Origin: Bin87 sp965204905
GTDB lineage: Bacteria > Chloroflexota > Dehalococcoidia > Lucifugimonadales > UBA3495
DNA length: 64,000 nt
Assembly (NCBI GenBank): GCA_965204905.1
Contig: CBDBGA010000001.1
Coordinates: 62,001 to 126,000 of the forward strand
Direction of reading: 5' to 3'
Positions within the stretch are counted from its first letter, which is position 1. Each line of letters begins with the position of its first letter. Both the position numbers and the translations under genes were made by a program. The notes beneath the pieces were generated by a model. That model worked only from the letters and a program-made list of their open reading frames with translations, was not told the origin of the DNA and did not search any database. Positions 50,125 to 58,027 of the stretch are shown in pieces.

Positions 50125-50429
50125 TTTGCCTCCCGATGCCGCCGGAAGCTTGGTTCTTGGTATGGGCGGCTTCGATGAGAGCAGAATACGCAGTGGATGT
50201 TAAGGAATTATCAAGGGTCGTGACCTCAGAGGTTCCCGCCACCTCTGGACGGGACAGGCAGTTGAATATTCGGGATTTGGTTCAACCGGCGAAATATTAC
50301 CGCGTGTTTGGCCGAGGCAATGACATTGGAAGTCTTGCGAGCGCCAGTTTTGCGAATCCGTCAAATGGGAGTAGAGTACGGCAGTCAATTTGCGGCGCCG
50401 GCCAGACCAGGGAGGAGTTCGGTCGCGAG

Positions 50430-52076
50430 ATGAAACGACTGCTGTCCACTGCGCTACTGCTCGGCGTGACCATTTTGTTGTCCGGGTGCTCAGTTGAGGA
50501 ACCTGCTGATGTGCGGCTGCGCATCCTGGCCATCAACGACCTCCACGGCAATATCGCGACCTCCTCCGATTCCTTTGGTGGCGTGGGACGGGTGGACTAC
50601 CTGGCTGCACACATCGAATCGGCACGGTCCGAAGTGGACCACTCAGTGTTCGTTTCGGCCGGTGACCTCATCGGAGCCTCGCCCCTGATTTCAGCGCTCT
50701 TTCACGACGAGTCCACCATTGAGGCCATGAACCTCATGGGCCTCGATCTGAACGCAGTGGGCAACCACGAGTTTGACGAGGGGGCGGCGGAGCTGCGCAG
50801 GATGCAGCACGGCGGACCGCATCCGGTGGACGGAGACCGCGGCGATGGCCCGTTCGGCGGGGCCGAGTTCGGATTTCTGGCCGCCAACGTCGTGGTGGAC
50901 GAAACAGGGGAAACCATCTTCCCGCCCTACGCTGTCCGCGACTACGAGGGTGTCAGGGTGGCGTTCATCGGTGTCACCCTGGAGGGAACCCCCGGCATAG
51001 TGACTCGGAGCGGGGTGGAGGGGCTGACGTTCCGGGACGAAGCCGAAACGGTGAACGCTTTGGCGCCGAGGCTACGGGAAGAGGGCATCGAGGCAATCGC
51101 GGTCCTCCTCCACGAGGGCGGATTCTCGGACGGTGAACCGGACGACTGCGGTTCCGGTCTCACCGGGCCAGTGGCGGAGATTGTGGGGAAGCTGGACGAC
51201 GCCGTGGACCTGGTAATCGCCGGCCACACCAACGACGAGTTCGTCTGTGAGATGGACGGCAAGTGGGTGACCATGGCCGACCGCGGAGGTCGCCTGTTCA
51301 CCGTCATCGACGTGAAGTTGGTCCGGGACACCGGGGACATGGTGGTGGAGTCCGCGAAAAACCTTCCCAATTCACAGGCGAACGTTACGCCCGTTCCTGC
51401 GCTCACGGCGCTCATTGACCGGTACGAGGCTTTGGCGGCGCCGCTGGCTGACGCGGTGATCGGCAACGTCGGCGCTGGCATCATGCGCGAGGAAAACCAG
51501 GCGGGCGAGTCCGCTCTGGGCGATGTAATCGCCGATGCCCAGCTGGCGGCAACCCGTGGCGACGACGCTGGGGGCGCGGTGGCGGCATTCATGAACCCAG
51601 GGGGGATACGGGCCGACATCCGGTTCGCCGCGTCGGGAAACGAGGCCGACGGCGAGGTCACCTATGGAGAAGCGTTCGCCGTCCATCCCTTCGGCAACAC
51701 CCTGGTGACTATGTCCCTGACCGGTACGCAGATTAAGGACCTGCTGGAGCAGCAGTTCGACAACCCGGAGCCGGGCTCGATGAGAGTGCTGCAAGTCTCG
51801 GATGGGTTCAGTTACGCCTGGGATGCGGCGGCGCCGGCGGGGTCGAAGGTGGACGCGGCGAGCATCAAAATCAACGGCGTTGTGGTGGACCCGGACAGGA
51901 TCTATCGAGTAACGGTCAACAGCTTTCTGGCCGATGGCGGCGACAGTTTCAGCGTGCTGAAGGACGGCGAGGAGAGGGTCGGCGGAGACGTTGACCTGGA
52001 CGCGCTGATTGCGTATTTCGCCGACCGTGGGACGGTGGAAGCGGGATCCCAGGACCGCATCACCCGCATGCACTGA
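50430..52076 (+). CDS. Lipoprotein 5'-nucleotidase / metallophosphatase (UshA-like)
   Basis: A 548-residue lipoprotein from ATG 50430 with a GGGAGGAG site upstream and lipobox L-L-S-G-C. The N-terminal calcineurin-like phosphoesterase has A-I-N-D-L-H-G-N (Asp/His metal ligands), A-G-D-L-I-G-A-S, V-G-N-H-E-F-D-E-G and I-A-G-H-T-N. The C-terminal 5'-nucleotidase domain has E-S-A-L-G-D-V-I-A-D-A, N-P-G-G-I-R-A-D-I and F-P-F-G-N-like V-H-P-F-G-N-T-L-V. It would hydrolyse nucleotides outside the cytoplasmic membrane for phosphate and nucleoside uptake. The frame is open from 50136, but the lipoprotein signal and ribosome site fix the start at 50430. Confidence 0.92.
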   Translation: MKRLLSTALLLGVTILLSGCSVEEPADVRLRILAINDLHGNIATSSDSFGGVGRVDYLAAHIESARSEVDHSVFVSAGDLIGASPLISALFHDESTIEAMNLMGLDLNAVGNHEFDEGAAELRRMQHGGPHPVDGDRGDGPFGGAEFGFLAANVVVDETGETIFPPYAVRDYEGVRVAFIGVTLEGTPGIVTRSGVEGLTFRDEAETVNALAPRLREEGIEAIAVLLHEGGFSDGEPDDCGSGLTGPVAEIVGKLDDAVDLVIAGHTNDEFVCEMDGKWVTMADRGGRLFTVIDVKLVRDTGDMVVESAKNLPNSQANVTPVPALTALIDRYEALAAPLADAVIGNVGAGIMREENQAGESALGDVIADAQLAATRGDDAGGAVAAFMNPGGIRADIRFAASGNEADGEVTYGEAFAVHPFGNTLVTMSLTGTQIKDLLEQQFDNPEPGSMRVLQVSDGFSYAWDAAAPAGSKVDAASIKINGVVVDPDRIYRVTVNSFLADGGDSFSVLKDGEERVGGDVDLDALIAYFADRGTVEAGSQDRITRMH

Positions 52077-52159
52077 GATGGTCATCCTCTCTACATTTCC
52101 ACGGCCGAAATGTCGTGGCTTCATTGAAAGGGCTTACAGGACTGTCCACTCGTGTCGAA

Positions 52160-52470
52160 TCATAGATACCGCAACGCTGATCCGGCGGACTCGCTGCGGG
52201 TGTAGTGGCCGACCATGCCGCCGCCCTGTTTCCAGCGGCCCTGGCGTTCGGTCTCGTGGATGGGCGCGCCATTCTGGGCCATGCGGCGGGCCATGCCCAC
52301 CCGGCCGCTGTGCCCACTGAAGAATTCCCAGTCCGCCAATCCTGCGGCTTTGGCGATGGCCTTGACCCGCCGGGCGATCTGGGACTCCGACAGCCCGAAC
52401 ACCTTCCTCTCACCTGAAGCGCGCGCCAATCGTATGACGTCCAGGGCTTTCATTGCAACTGGGGTGATGG
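52160..52470 (-). pseudogene. Tyrosine recombinase 3' fragment, copy 1
   Basis: The minus-strand frame matches the last 100 residues of the full recombinase at 55507: S-E-S-Q-I-A-R-R-V-K-A-I-A-K, F-S-G-H-S-G-R-V-G-M-A-R-R-M, W-K-Q-G-G-G-M-V-G-H-Y-T-R. The HxxR and Tyr catalytic region is included, but the N-terminal DNA-binding part and first Arg are missing. It marks the left border of the BrnT/BrnA cargo. Confidence 0.8.
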
Positions 52471-52615
52471 CGGGCTGACGTTCCGGGATTCGGTTGACGC
52501 AACCTTTTTTGTGTGTACAATTAAGGAGGCCGTCGAGCATCCACAGCTCACTGATGACCGCGAATTTTCGAGCGAGACAGGAAACCGCTGCAAAGCAGGT
52601 GGAGGATTTCTCGCG

Positions 52616-52906
52616 ATGGCCAGAGAATTTCAAGAAACTTTAGGATACGAATGGAATGAGAGTAAGCGCGAGGAAACCCTGCGCAAGCGAGACATAGATT
52701 TCGCCTCCATGGAATATTTTGACTGGGAGACGGCTATTCACCAAAGGAGTGATCGCGATGGCGAAGAAAGATGGTCCAGTTTCGGGTTGATCGGAGACCG
52801 ATTGCACCATGTTGTCTGGACGGAACGCGAGGATCGTATTCGGATCGTCAGCTTGCGCAAAGCAAACGTGAGGGAGACCCAAAGGTATGTCGACGCGACA
52901 ACGTGA
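52616..52906 (+). CDS. brnT: BrnT family toxin
   Basis: A 96-residue BrnT-like ribonuclease toxin with Y-E-W-N-E-S-K-R-E-E-T-L-R-K-R-D-I-D-F at the front (the family signature F-x-W-D-x-x-K-x-x-x-N-x-x-K-H-x-I-x-F). It ends with R-I-R-I-V-S-L-R-K-A-N-x-x-E-x-x-x-Y. ATG 52616 has GGTGGAGG upstream. The start of BrnA overlaps its last 20 bases, as in known brnTA operons, where toxin comes first and BrnA represses the promoter. Cleaving mRNA is known for the family and is inferred here. Confidence 0.85.
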   Translation: MAREFQETLGYEWNESKREETLRKRDIDFASMEYFDWETAIHQRSDRDGEERWSSFGLIGDRLHHVVWTEREDRIRIVSLRKANVRETQRYVDATT

Positions 52907-53228
52907 GATCATCATTCCCACGCCGGAGGAGGATGCGGCCATCAATGCCGGCATTGCCGAAGATCCCGATGCCTTTGAGGCGGACGACGAGTGGTTCGCC
53001 ACAGCCAAGCCTTCGGGTGAGGCGGTGCCCCATATCCTGGAGCGTTACCGTCGGACCCGAGGCAAGCAGAAATCTCCCACCAAGGAGCAGGTCCACATCC
53101 GGCTTGACGCGGATATAGTCGAGCACTTCCGAAGCGGTGGCCGCGGCTGGCAGACCCGGCTGAACGAAACGCTGCGTCAAGCCGTTTTTGGCGAAGGGCG
53201 TGATGCTCTACAGGTACCTGAGCGCTGA
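52887..53228 (+). CDS. brnA: BrnA family antitoxin
   Basis: A 113-residue BrnA antitoxin. It has an acidic toxin-binding N-terminal half (I-I-I-P-T-P-E-E-D-A-A-I-N-A-G-I-A-E-D-P-D), then a ribbon-helix-helix-type C-terminus (Q-V-H-I-R-L-D-A-D-I-V-E-H-F-R…G-W-Q-T-R-L-N-E-T-L-R). It overlaps brnT. Its last codons (Q-V-P-E-R-stop) are formed from the 3' end of the opposing recombinase fragment copy 2, so the junction of the inserted segment supplies the stop codon. Confidence 0.85.
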   Translation: MSTRQREIIIPTPEEDAAINAGIAEDPDAFEADDEWFATAKPSGEAVPHILERYRRTRGKQKSPTKEQVHIRLDADIVEHFRSGGRGWQTRLNETLRQAVFGEGRDALQVPER

Positions 53229-53660
53229 TCCGGCGGATTCGCCGCGGATGTAGCGGCCGACCATGCCGCCGCCCTGTTTCCAGCGGCCCTGGGCGCTCGA
53301 TCTCGTGGGTAGGGGCGCCGTTCTGGGCCATGCCCACCCGGCCGCTGTGCCCACTGAAGAATTCCCAGTCCGCCAATCCCGCGGCTTTGGCGATGGCCTT
53401 GACTCGCCGGGCGATCTGGGACTCCGACAGCCCGAACACTTTCTCCCCACCACCAACCCCCTGCCGGCCGTATTGCGTCCAGGGTTTTCATGGCGGCGGG
53501 GATGACGGCCACCACCGCGCCTTGGAGCGGACCACGATGATGCGGCCGGAGCCGTCATCCCAGTGCTGTAGGTCGCTCCAGGTGAGCGCGGCCGCCTCGG
53601 AGCGCCCGAGGCCCTGCGTCGGAGAGGATGACCACCGGGGCCACGTCGTATCTTGCCCCG
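53217..53660 (-). pseudogene. Tyrosine recombinase 3' fragment, copy 2, frameshifted
   Basis: A longer fragment of the same recombinase, spread over several frames. It starts around V-I-L-S-D-A-G and S-E-A-A-A-L-T-W-S-D-L-Q-H-W-D-D-G-S-G-R and runs through S-E-S-Q-I-A-R-R-V-K and F-S-G-H-S-G-R-V-G-M to the common 3' end GTACCTGAGCGCTGA. At least two frameshifts and a small deletion (A-R-R-M missing) show it is dead. It separates the brnTA module from the DUF4143 module. Confidence 0.8.
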
Positions 53661-53677
53661 AGCATTTGCTGACCCCA

Positions 53678-53718
53678 TGATGCACATATTGCAAGTAATA
53701 CTTGCAATATGTGCATCA
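53678..53718. promoter_or_regulatory. 41-bp perfect palindrome 20 bases before an ATPase gene
   Basis: Arms of 20 bases (TGATGCACATATTGCAAGTA and its complement) flank a single A at 53698. It lies at the junction between the recombinase fragment and the DUF4143 gene. It could be an operator, a transcript-end hairpin or a recombination site; nothing like it occurs elsewhere in the window. Confidence 0.8.
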
Positions 53719-53737
53719 CTGCTATTACAGTGGTCTC

Positions 53738-55453
53738 ATGATAGAGCGAGAAATTGCGCCACGGCTGGCTGTGCTGTTCCAGCAGTATCCCTTCGTCACG
53801 GTGACCGGGCCGCGCCAGTCTGGCAAAACGACCCTCTGCCGAGCTGCCTTCCCCGACTTGGATTACGCGAATCTGGAAGCGCCCGACCAGCGCGATTTCG
53901 CCGAGTCGGACCCTCGGGGATTCCTGGCCCAGTTTGACGACGGCGCCATCATCGATGAGGTCCAGCATGTACCCGCGCTCATGTCGTACCTGCAGGTGAT
54001 CGCCGACGAGATGGGCCGAAACGGTTTATTCGTACTGACCGGCAGCGAGCAGTTCCGGCTCTCGGATGCGATCAATCAATCTTTGGCCGGCAGAACGGCG
54101 TTGCTGCGCCTGTTGCCCTTTTCCCTGACGGAACGGCAACGGGCCGGCGTCGGCGGCTCGGTGGACGATATTCTGTATTCCGGCTTCTATCCTCGCATCA
54201 TCGATCAGGGTCTCGATCCGACGCAGGCCTTGGGCGACTATTTCGAGACGTACGTGGAACGCGACGTGCGCCGTCTGGGAGAGATCCGCAACCTGTCGAA
54301 TTTCCGGCGTTTCGTGCGGCTATGTGCGGGGAGGATCGGCCAGTTGGTCAATCTCAGTTCTCTGGGGGCCGATGCCGGCGTGTCCCACACCACGGCGCGC
54401 GAGTGGCTGACTGTGCTGGAGGCCAGCTACATTATCTTTCAATTGCCTCCTTACTTTGCCAATATCAGTAAGCGGCTGGTCAAGTCACCCAAGTTCTATT
54501 TCTGCGACGTTGGATTGGCGGCCTATCTCATCGGTATCGAAAGCGCCGAGCAGGTGGCAACCCATCCGCTGCGCGGGCCGCTTTTCGAGAATGCGGTGGT
54601 CGCGGAGGTGCTCAAGCATCGGTTCAATCGGGGAAACCAGGCCAATCTCTCCTTCTTCCGAGATTCGAGAGGCCTGGAATGCGATCTGCTCTATCCGGAC
54701 GGCTCCGGTTTCGCTGCCGTTGAGGTGAAGTCCGGCGCCACCATCGGTTCAGACTTCTTCCGCTCACTCCATCGGGTGGCTGAGGCGGTGCCGGATATCA
54801 ACTCGAAAACGGTCGTTTACGGCGGCGAGACGCGGCAGTCCCGAAGCGACAGCGAAGTCATAACGCTGGCCGACTTAGGAGGTGTCCTGGACATGCTTGA
54901 GGTCAACCGGGAACTCGTCGCCTTTGTCGAGGCGAACAAAGGCCAGCCTCCTGAGGATGCTGACGTCAAGGCTTTGGACACCGCGTACTCAAGGTACATA
55001 CGGCCCATGCTGGATGGGCTGCAAACAACGCTTGGACCGTTGGCCGATGCCCTATTCCGCACGTCCACTCAGGTCTCCTACGTGGAACTTGACGGTACGG
55101 AAACCAACTCCGGTTCTCTTTTGGAAGCTCGGCGATGGGAGCGCACGAAAGCGGAGTACATCGTGTCCGACGGGTTCAAGTTGAGCCGTGAGCGGCCGCT
55201 GCGGCTGAAGCACGTCTACACGCTGAGAGATTATACCGGCAGGGGAAACGCCGGGTTCGACGTGGCACTGTCGATCTGGTGGACCTTGGACGGCGAACGG
55301 CTAGACCGGTCAGTTGACATTGATGGCGTCTTGGCGCCGGAGTTGGGAGACAGGATTGCCTATGGGGAACTGGATCGGGAGCATACGGCAGTGGCACGCG
55401 CGGTTGCGGAGACCAGCGGGCGTATCATGCGTTGGGTAGACAAACGCCGGTAG
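53738..55453 (+). CDS. AAA ATPase with DUF4143 and long C-terminal extension
   Basis: A 571-residue protein. Residues 1-380 form a standard AAA_14/DUF4143 ATPase: Walker A T-G-P-R-Q-S-G-K-T, Walker B G-A-I-I-D-E-V-Q-H, V-L-T-G-S-E-Q-F, F-E-T-Y-V-E-R-D-V-R, and the DUF4143 nuclease-like core with L-E-C-D-L-L-Y and A-A-V-E-V-K-S-G-A-T. Residues about 385-571 are extra compared with family members; this part is alpha/beta with no motif I know. ATG 53738 is the start in family alignment; a perfect 41-bp palindrome ends 20 bases upstream. Recombinase 3' ends lie on both sides, so it is cargo of the integrative element. Confidence 0.85.
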   Translation: MIEREIAPRLAVLFQQYPFVTVTGPRQSGKTTLCRAAFPDLDYANLEAPDQRDFAESDPRGFLAQFDDGAIIDEVQHVPALMSYLQVIADEMGRNGLFVLTGSEQFRLSDAINQSLAGRTALLRLLPFSLTERQRAGVGGSVDDILYSGFYPRIIDQGLDPTQALGDYFETYVERDVRRLGEIRNLSNFRRFVRLCAGRIGQLVNLSSLGADAGVSHTTAREWLTVLEASYIIFQLPPYFANISKRLVKSPKFYFCDVGLAAYLIGIESAEQVATHPLRGPLFENAVVAEVLKHRFNRGNQANLSFFRDSRGLECDLLYPDGSGFAAVEVKSGATIGSDFFRSLHRVAEAVPDINSKTVVYGGETRQSRSDSEVITLADLGGVLDMLEVNRELVAFVEANKGQPPEDADVKALDTAYSRYIRPMLDGLQTTLGPLADALFRTSTQVSYVELDGTETNSGSLLEARRWERTKAEYIVSDGFKLSRERPLRLKHVYTLRDYTGRGNAGFDVALSIWWTLDGERLDRSVDIDGVLAPELGDRIAYGELDREHTAVARAVAETSGRIMRWVDKRR

Positions 55454-55506
55454 CTCTGCGGCAAAACCCATACTGAATCTTTCTACTCATAACTGAGACG
55501 GGACGG

Positions 55507-56469
55507 TCACAGGTACCTGAGCGCTGACCCGGCAGACTCGCCGCGGGTGTAGCGTCCGACCATGCCGCCGCCCTGTTTCCAGCGGCCCTGGCGCTCGATC
55601 TCGTGGGTGGGGGCGCCGTTCTGCGCCATGCGCCGGGCCATGCCGACGCGCCCGCTGTGGCCGCTGAAGAACTCCCAGTCCGCCAATCCTGCGGCTTTGG
55701 CGATGGCCTTGACCCGCCGGGCGATCTGGGACTCCGACAGTCCGAACACTTTCTCCCCTCCACCGACCCCAGCCGGCCGTATCGCGGAAAGCGCGTTCAT
55801 GGCGGCGGGAGTGATGGCTACCACGGCGCCCTGGGCCTCCACGTCGGTCTTGGAACGGATGACAGTGATGCGGCCGCTGCCGTCGTCCCAGCGTTGGACA
55901 TCGCCCCAGGTCAGAGATGAAGCCTCGGAACGGCGCAGTCCGGCGTCGGATAGGACGGCCACCAGGGCCAGGTCGAACTTCGCCCTTTCCGCGGCCTGCT
56001 CGGGGGTCTCGATACCGCGACCACGCTTGCGGGGCTGGACGGCGGTGAGACGGATGACGGCGAGCACGTCGGCGGTGAGGGCCCCGGACTGGCGCTGGGA
56101 TTTCGAGAGACGCCGGCCCCATCCTTTTAAAGAGGCGCGCACACCGGGATCCCGGCAGGGCGTTTCATGCTTCGCCCACTCATGGGCCTTCGAGATGGCG
56201 GAGGCGGCCAGCCTGAGCGTGGCGATGCTGGCGCCGGAGCCGGCCCGGGCGGCCAGGTAGCGGGCCACGGTGAGGGGATCGGCCGGCAGAGCAGAAAGTC
56301 CCACCTCGGCGCACCAGTCGTCGAAGATGCGCCACTGGGTGTCGTAGGTACGCTTGGTGTTGTCGGAAAGGACCGACTCCAGGGAATCGGCCACGCCCCG
56401 GTCGGCGGCGGCCAGCGCCGGCGCTGGCCGCTGGGGAACGATCTGGTAATGGCTGGGGGCGGTGGTCAT
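55507..56469 (-). CDS. Tyrosine recombinase / integrase, full length
   Basis: A 320-residue tyrosine recombinase from ATG 56469 (M-T-T-A-P-S-H-Y). It has an N-terminal SAM-like core-binding domain (T-K-R-T-Y-D-T-Q-W-R-I-F-D-D-W-C) and a catalytic domain with L-S-D-A-G-L-R-R-S-E (first Arg), F-S-G-H-S-G-R-V-G-M-A (HxxR), W-K-Q-G-G-G and the nucleophile region V-G-R-Y-T-R. It looks intact. Two 3'-end fragments of related genes (52160 and 53217) lie in the same orientation to the left, so this seems to be the newest arrival in a stack of insertions at one site. Phage- or ICE-type integrases of this sort are common in Chloroflexota islands. Confidence 0.88.
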   Translation of the reverse strand: MTTAPSHYQIVPQRPAPALAAADRGVADSLESVLSDNTKRTYDTQWRIFDDWCAEVGLSALPADPLTVARYLAARAGSGASIATLRLAASAISKAHEWAKHETPCRDPGVRASLKGWGRRLSKSQRQSGALTADVLAVIRLTAVQPRKRGRGIETPEQAAERAKFDLALVAVLSDAGLRRSEASSLTWGDVQRWDDGSGRITVIRSKTDVEAQGAVVAITPAAMNALSAIRPAGVGGGEKVFGLSESQIARRVKAIAKAAGLADWEFFSGHSGRVGMARRMAQNGAPTHEIERQGRWKQGGGMVGRYTRGESAGSALRYL

Positions 56470-56530
56470 GACGGCTCCGTAGAAAAGAAATAAGAAGGTG
56501 GAACGGATTATTGGCGCGGAATGATGCGGT

Positions 56531-57442
56531 TCACGGTCCAGGGACGGGACTTTCATGGACGGCGTGGAGGTCATACCCGCTGAGTTCACGGATGCGCTCC
56601 CACAGCGCGCCCCGGTCAATTTCCAGATCGCGCCACATGGCGGGCACGTCCCCGATGGGGTCGGTGACCACCACCTCGCACCCGCAGTAAGCGTACTGGT
56701 CAATCTGGGCAAGGTCGCTGCGGAACTCGTGGCTCCAGCCGGCGTCGTGTACGGAGATGGCGGCCGCCATCTCCGCCACCGAGTCCCGGGGGTAGATCAC
56801 GCCCAGGATGGACAAAAGCGCCGCGCCCGAGTTCCACAGCAGCCCGTGGGCGTTTCGCCCGCGCATGGCGTTCAGGACCGGGCTGCGCCGTGATCGATCC
56901 AGCCAGGACCGACGCACGTAGTCCAGGTCACGGGCTTCCTCCGACGCCCTCTTGAACCTTTCCAAGGTGACCAGCTTCCACTCGTTGGATGTGTCGCCGT
57001 CGTGGCGGTAGCCGTCCTCGGCGCCGGGATCACCGGTGAAGACACGGCCCTCCCGGGCGGCCCGGCCAATGACGAGGTTCAGGGTGCGGCGGCCGGCGTG
57101 GTAATTCTCAGGAGTCTCGATCATCAGCCCGTCCGCCACCCCGTGATGGGGGCTGTCGTAGCCGCGATAGCCCGGATAGTGGCGCTCCCTGAGCTTGTCC
57201 AAGCCCCGTCCGAGAGCCTTCCTGCGGTCATCCCCGTCATGGGCGGCAGGAAGGACGACGATGATATCCAGGTCGGACTGCTCGTCCCAGCCGCCGGTGA
57301 ACCTCGAGCCGAAGAGAATGACGGCCTCCACGTCGGTCTCGGCCACCAACTGCCGGCAGAGGTCGATTGCGGCCGGGTCTGGATTCGGGTGGATCACGGC
57401 CGGCAGCTCCTCGCCGATGCGGTGTCGCCTTACCGGCGGCAT
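56531..57442 (-). CDS. Nucleotidyltransferase-HEPN (MNT-HEPN) fusion protein
   Basis: A 303-residue fusion. The N-terminal half is a minimal nucleotidyltransferase (A-V-I-L-F-G-S-R-F-T-G-G-W-D-E-Q-S-D-L-D-I-I-V) with both Asp of the S-D-x-D motif. The C-terminal half is helical and HEPN-like (A-R-D-L-D-Y-V-R-R-S-W-L-D-R…A-H-G-L-L-W-N-S-G-A-A). Separate MNT and HEPN proteins form known toxin-antitoxin pairs in which the MNT AMPylates the HEPN RNase; a fused version could be a self-controlled toxin or an unrelated nucleotidyltransferase. It lies just beyond the integrase start and may be part of the island. Confidence 0.7.
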   Translation of the reverse strand: MPPVRRHRIGEELPAVIHPNPDPAAIDLCRQLVAETDVEAVILFGSRFTGGWDEQSDLDIIVVLPAAHDGDDRRKALGRGLDKLRERHYPGYRGYDSPHHGVADGLMIETPENYHAGRRTLNLVIGRAAREGRVFTGDPGAEDGYRHDGDTSNEWKLVTLERFKRASEEARDLDYVRRSWLDRSRRSPVLNAMRGRNAHGLLWNSGAALLSILGVIYPRDSVAEMAAAISVHDAGWSHEFRSDLAQIDQYAYCGCEVVVTDPIGDVPAMWRDLEIDRGALWERIRELSGYDLHAVHESPVPGP

Positions 57443-58027
57443 GGCACCGTCTCCAGCCGGCCGGGACGCCAGCGGGCGGACTGCAGGTGGTTGTCAACCT
57501 TGGTCATGGGCGGTCCTCCGGAGGCGGGATTTGGGGGTGATTGGAGCGGGTGAAAGATGCTCGATAAATGCAATTATCGCGCAGCGAAAAAACGTTCGCA
57601 AGTGGGGCGCACCGCGGCTATTTTCACCGTCGTTAGCCTGACCACCGGCGGGGCGGACAACCTCCCCGGAACGCCGGCCGCGACCGCCCGCCGCGCGCCC
57701 CACACCGTCTATGTCAAGACTCTCTACTTGATCACCGAACAGCTGATGTAGACCCACCTGCCGGGCCGCCCCGACCGGCGCCACCGGCCAGCCATGCCGC
57801 AGGCCCGCTACCCGGGCGTCAAGCGGTACTCCAAAAGACAACTGGCTCCGCCTCCAAAGCCGGACGCATCCCAACTGCCACGAGGAGAATTCCCCACGCC
57901 CTGGTAAGGCCCATCCCGGCACCGGCACCCACCCGGGTACCCAGTCAGGGACGGGCCACAAACCCCGGTGTTACAATCCAACGACAGCCCTCCAACCCAG
58001 CATCAACCGCCACGCGGACACGGCCAA
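57443..58027. other. Intergenic, no supported gene
   Basis: About 580 bases between divergent genes. Short frames on both strands (the longest about 150 codons, minus strand, Arg/Pro-rich) look like shadows. A plus-strand stretch to 57751 ends Y-V-K-T-L-Y-L-I-T-E-Q-L-M, which might be a coding relic, but I cannot identify it. Confidence 0.4.

Noticed and set aside
50136..50429. Upstream extension of the 5'-nucleotidase frame
   Set aside because: A lipoprotein signal with ribosome-binding site begins at 50430; upstream residues have no family match.
57494..57961. 155-codon minus-strand frame between MNT-HEPN and the ATPase
   Set aside because: Trp/Pro/Gly-rich composition, no ribosome site, no family; probably non-coding.
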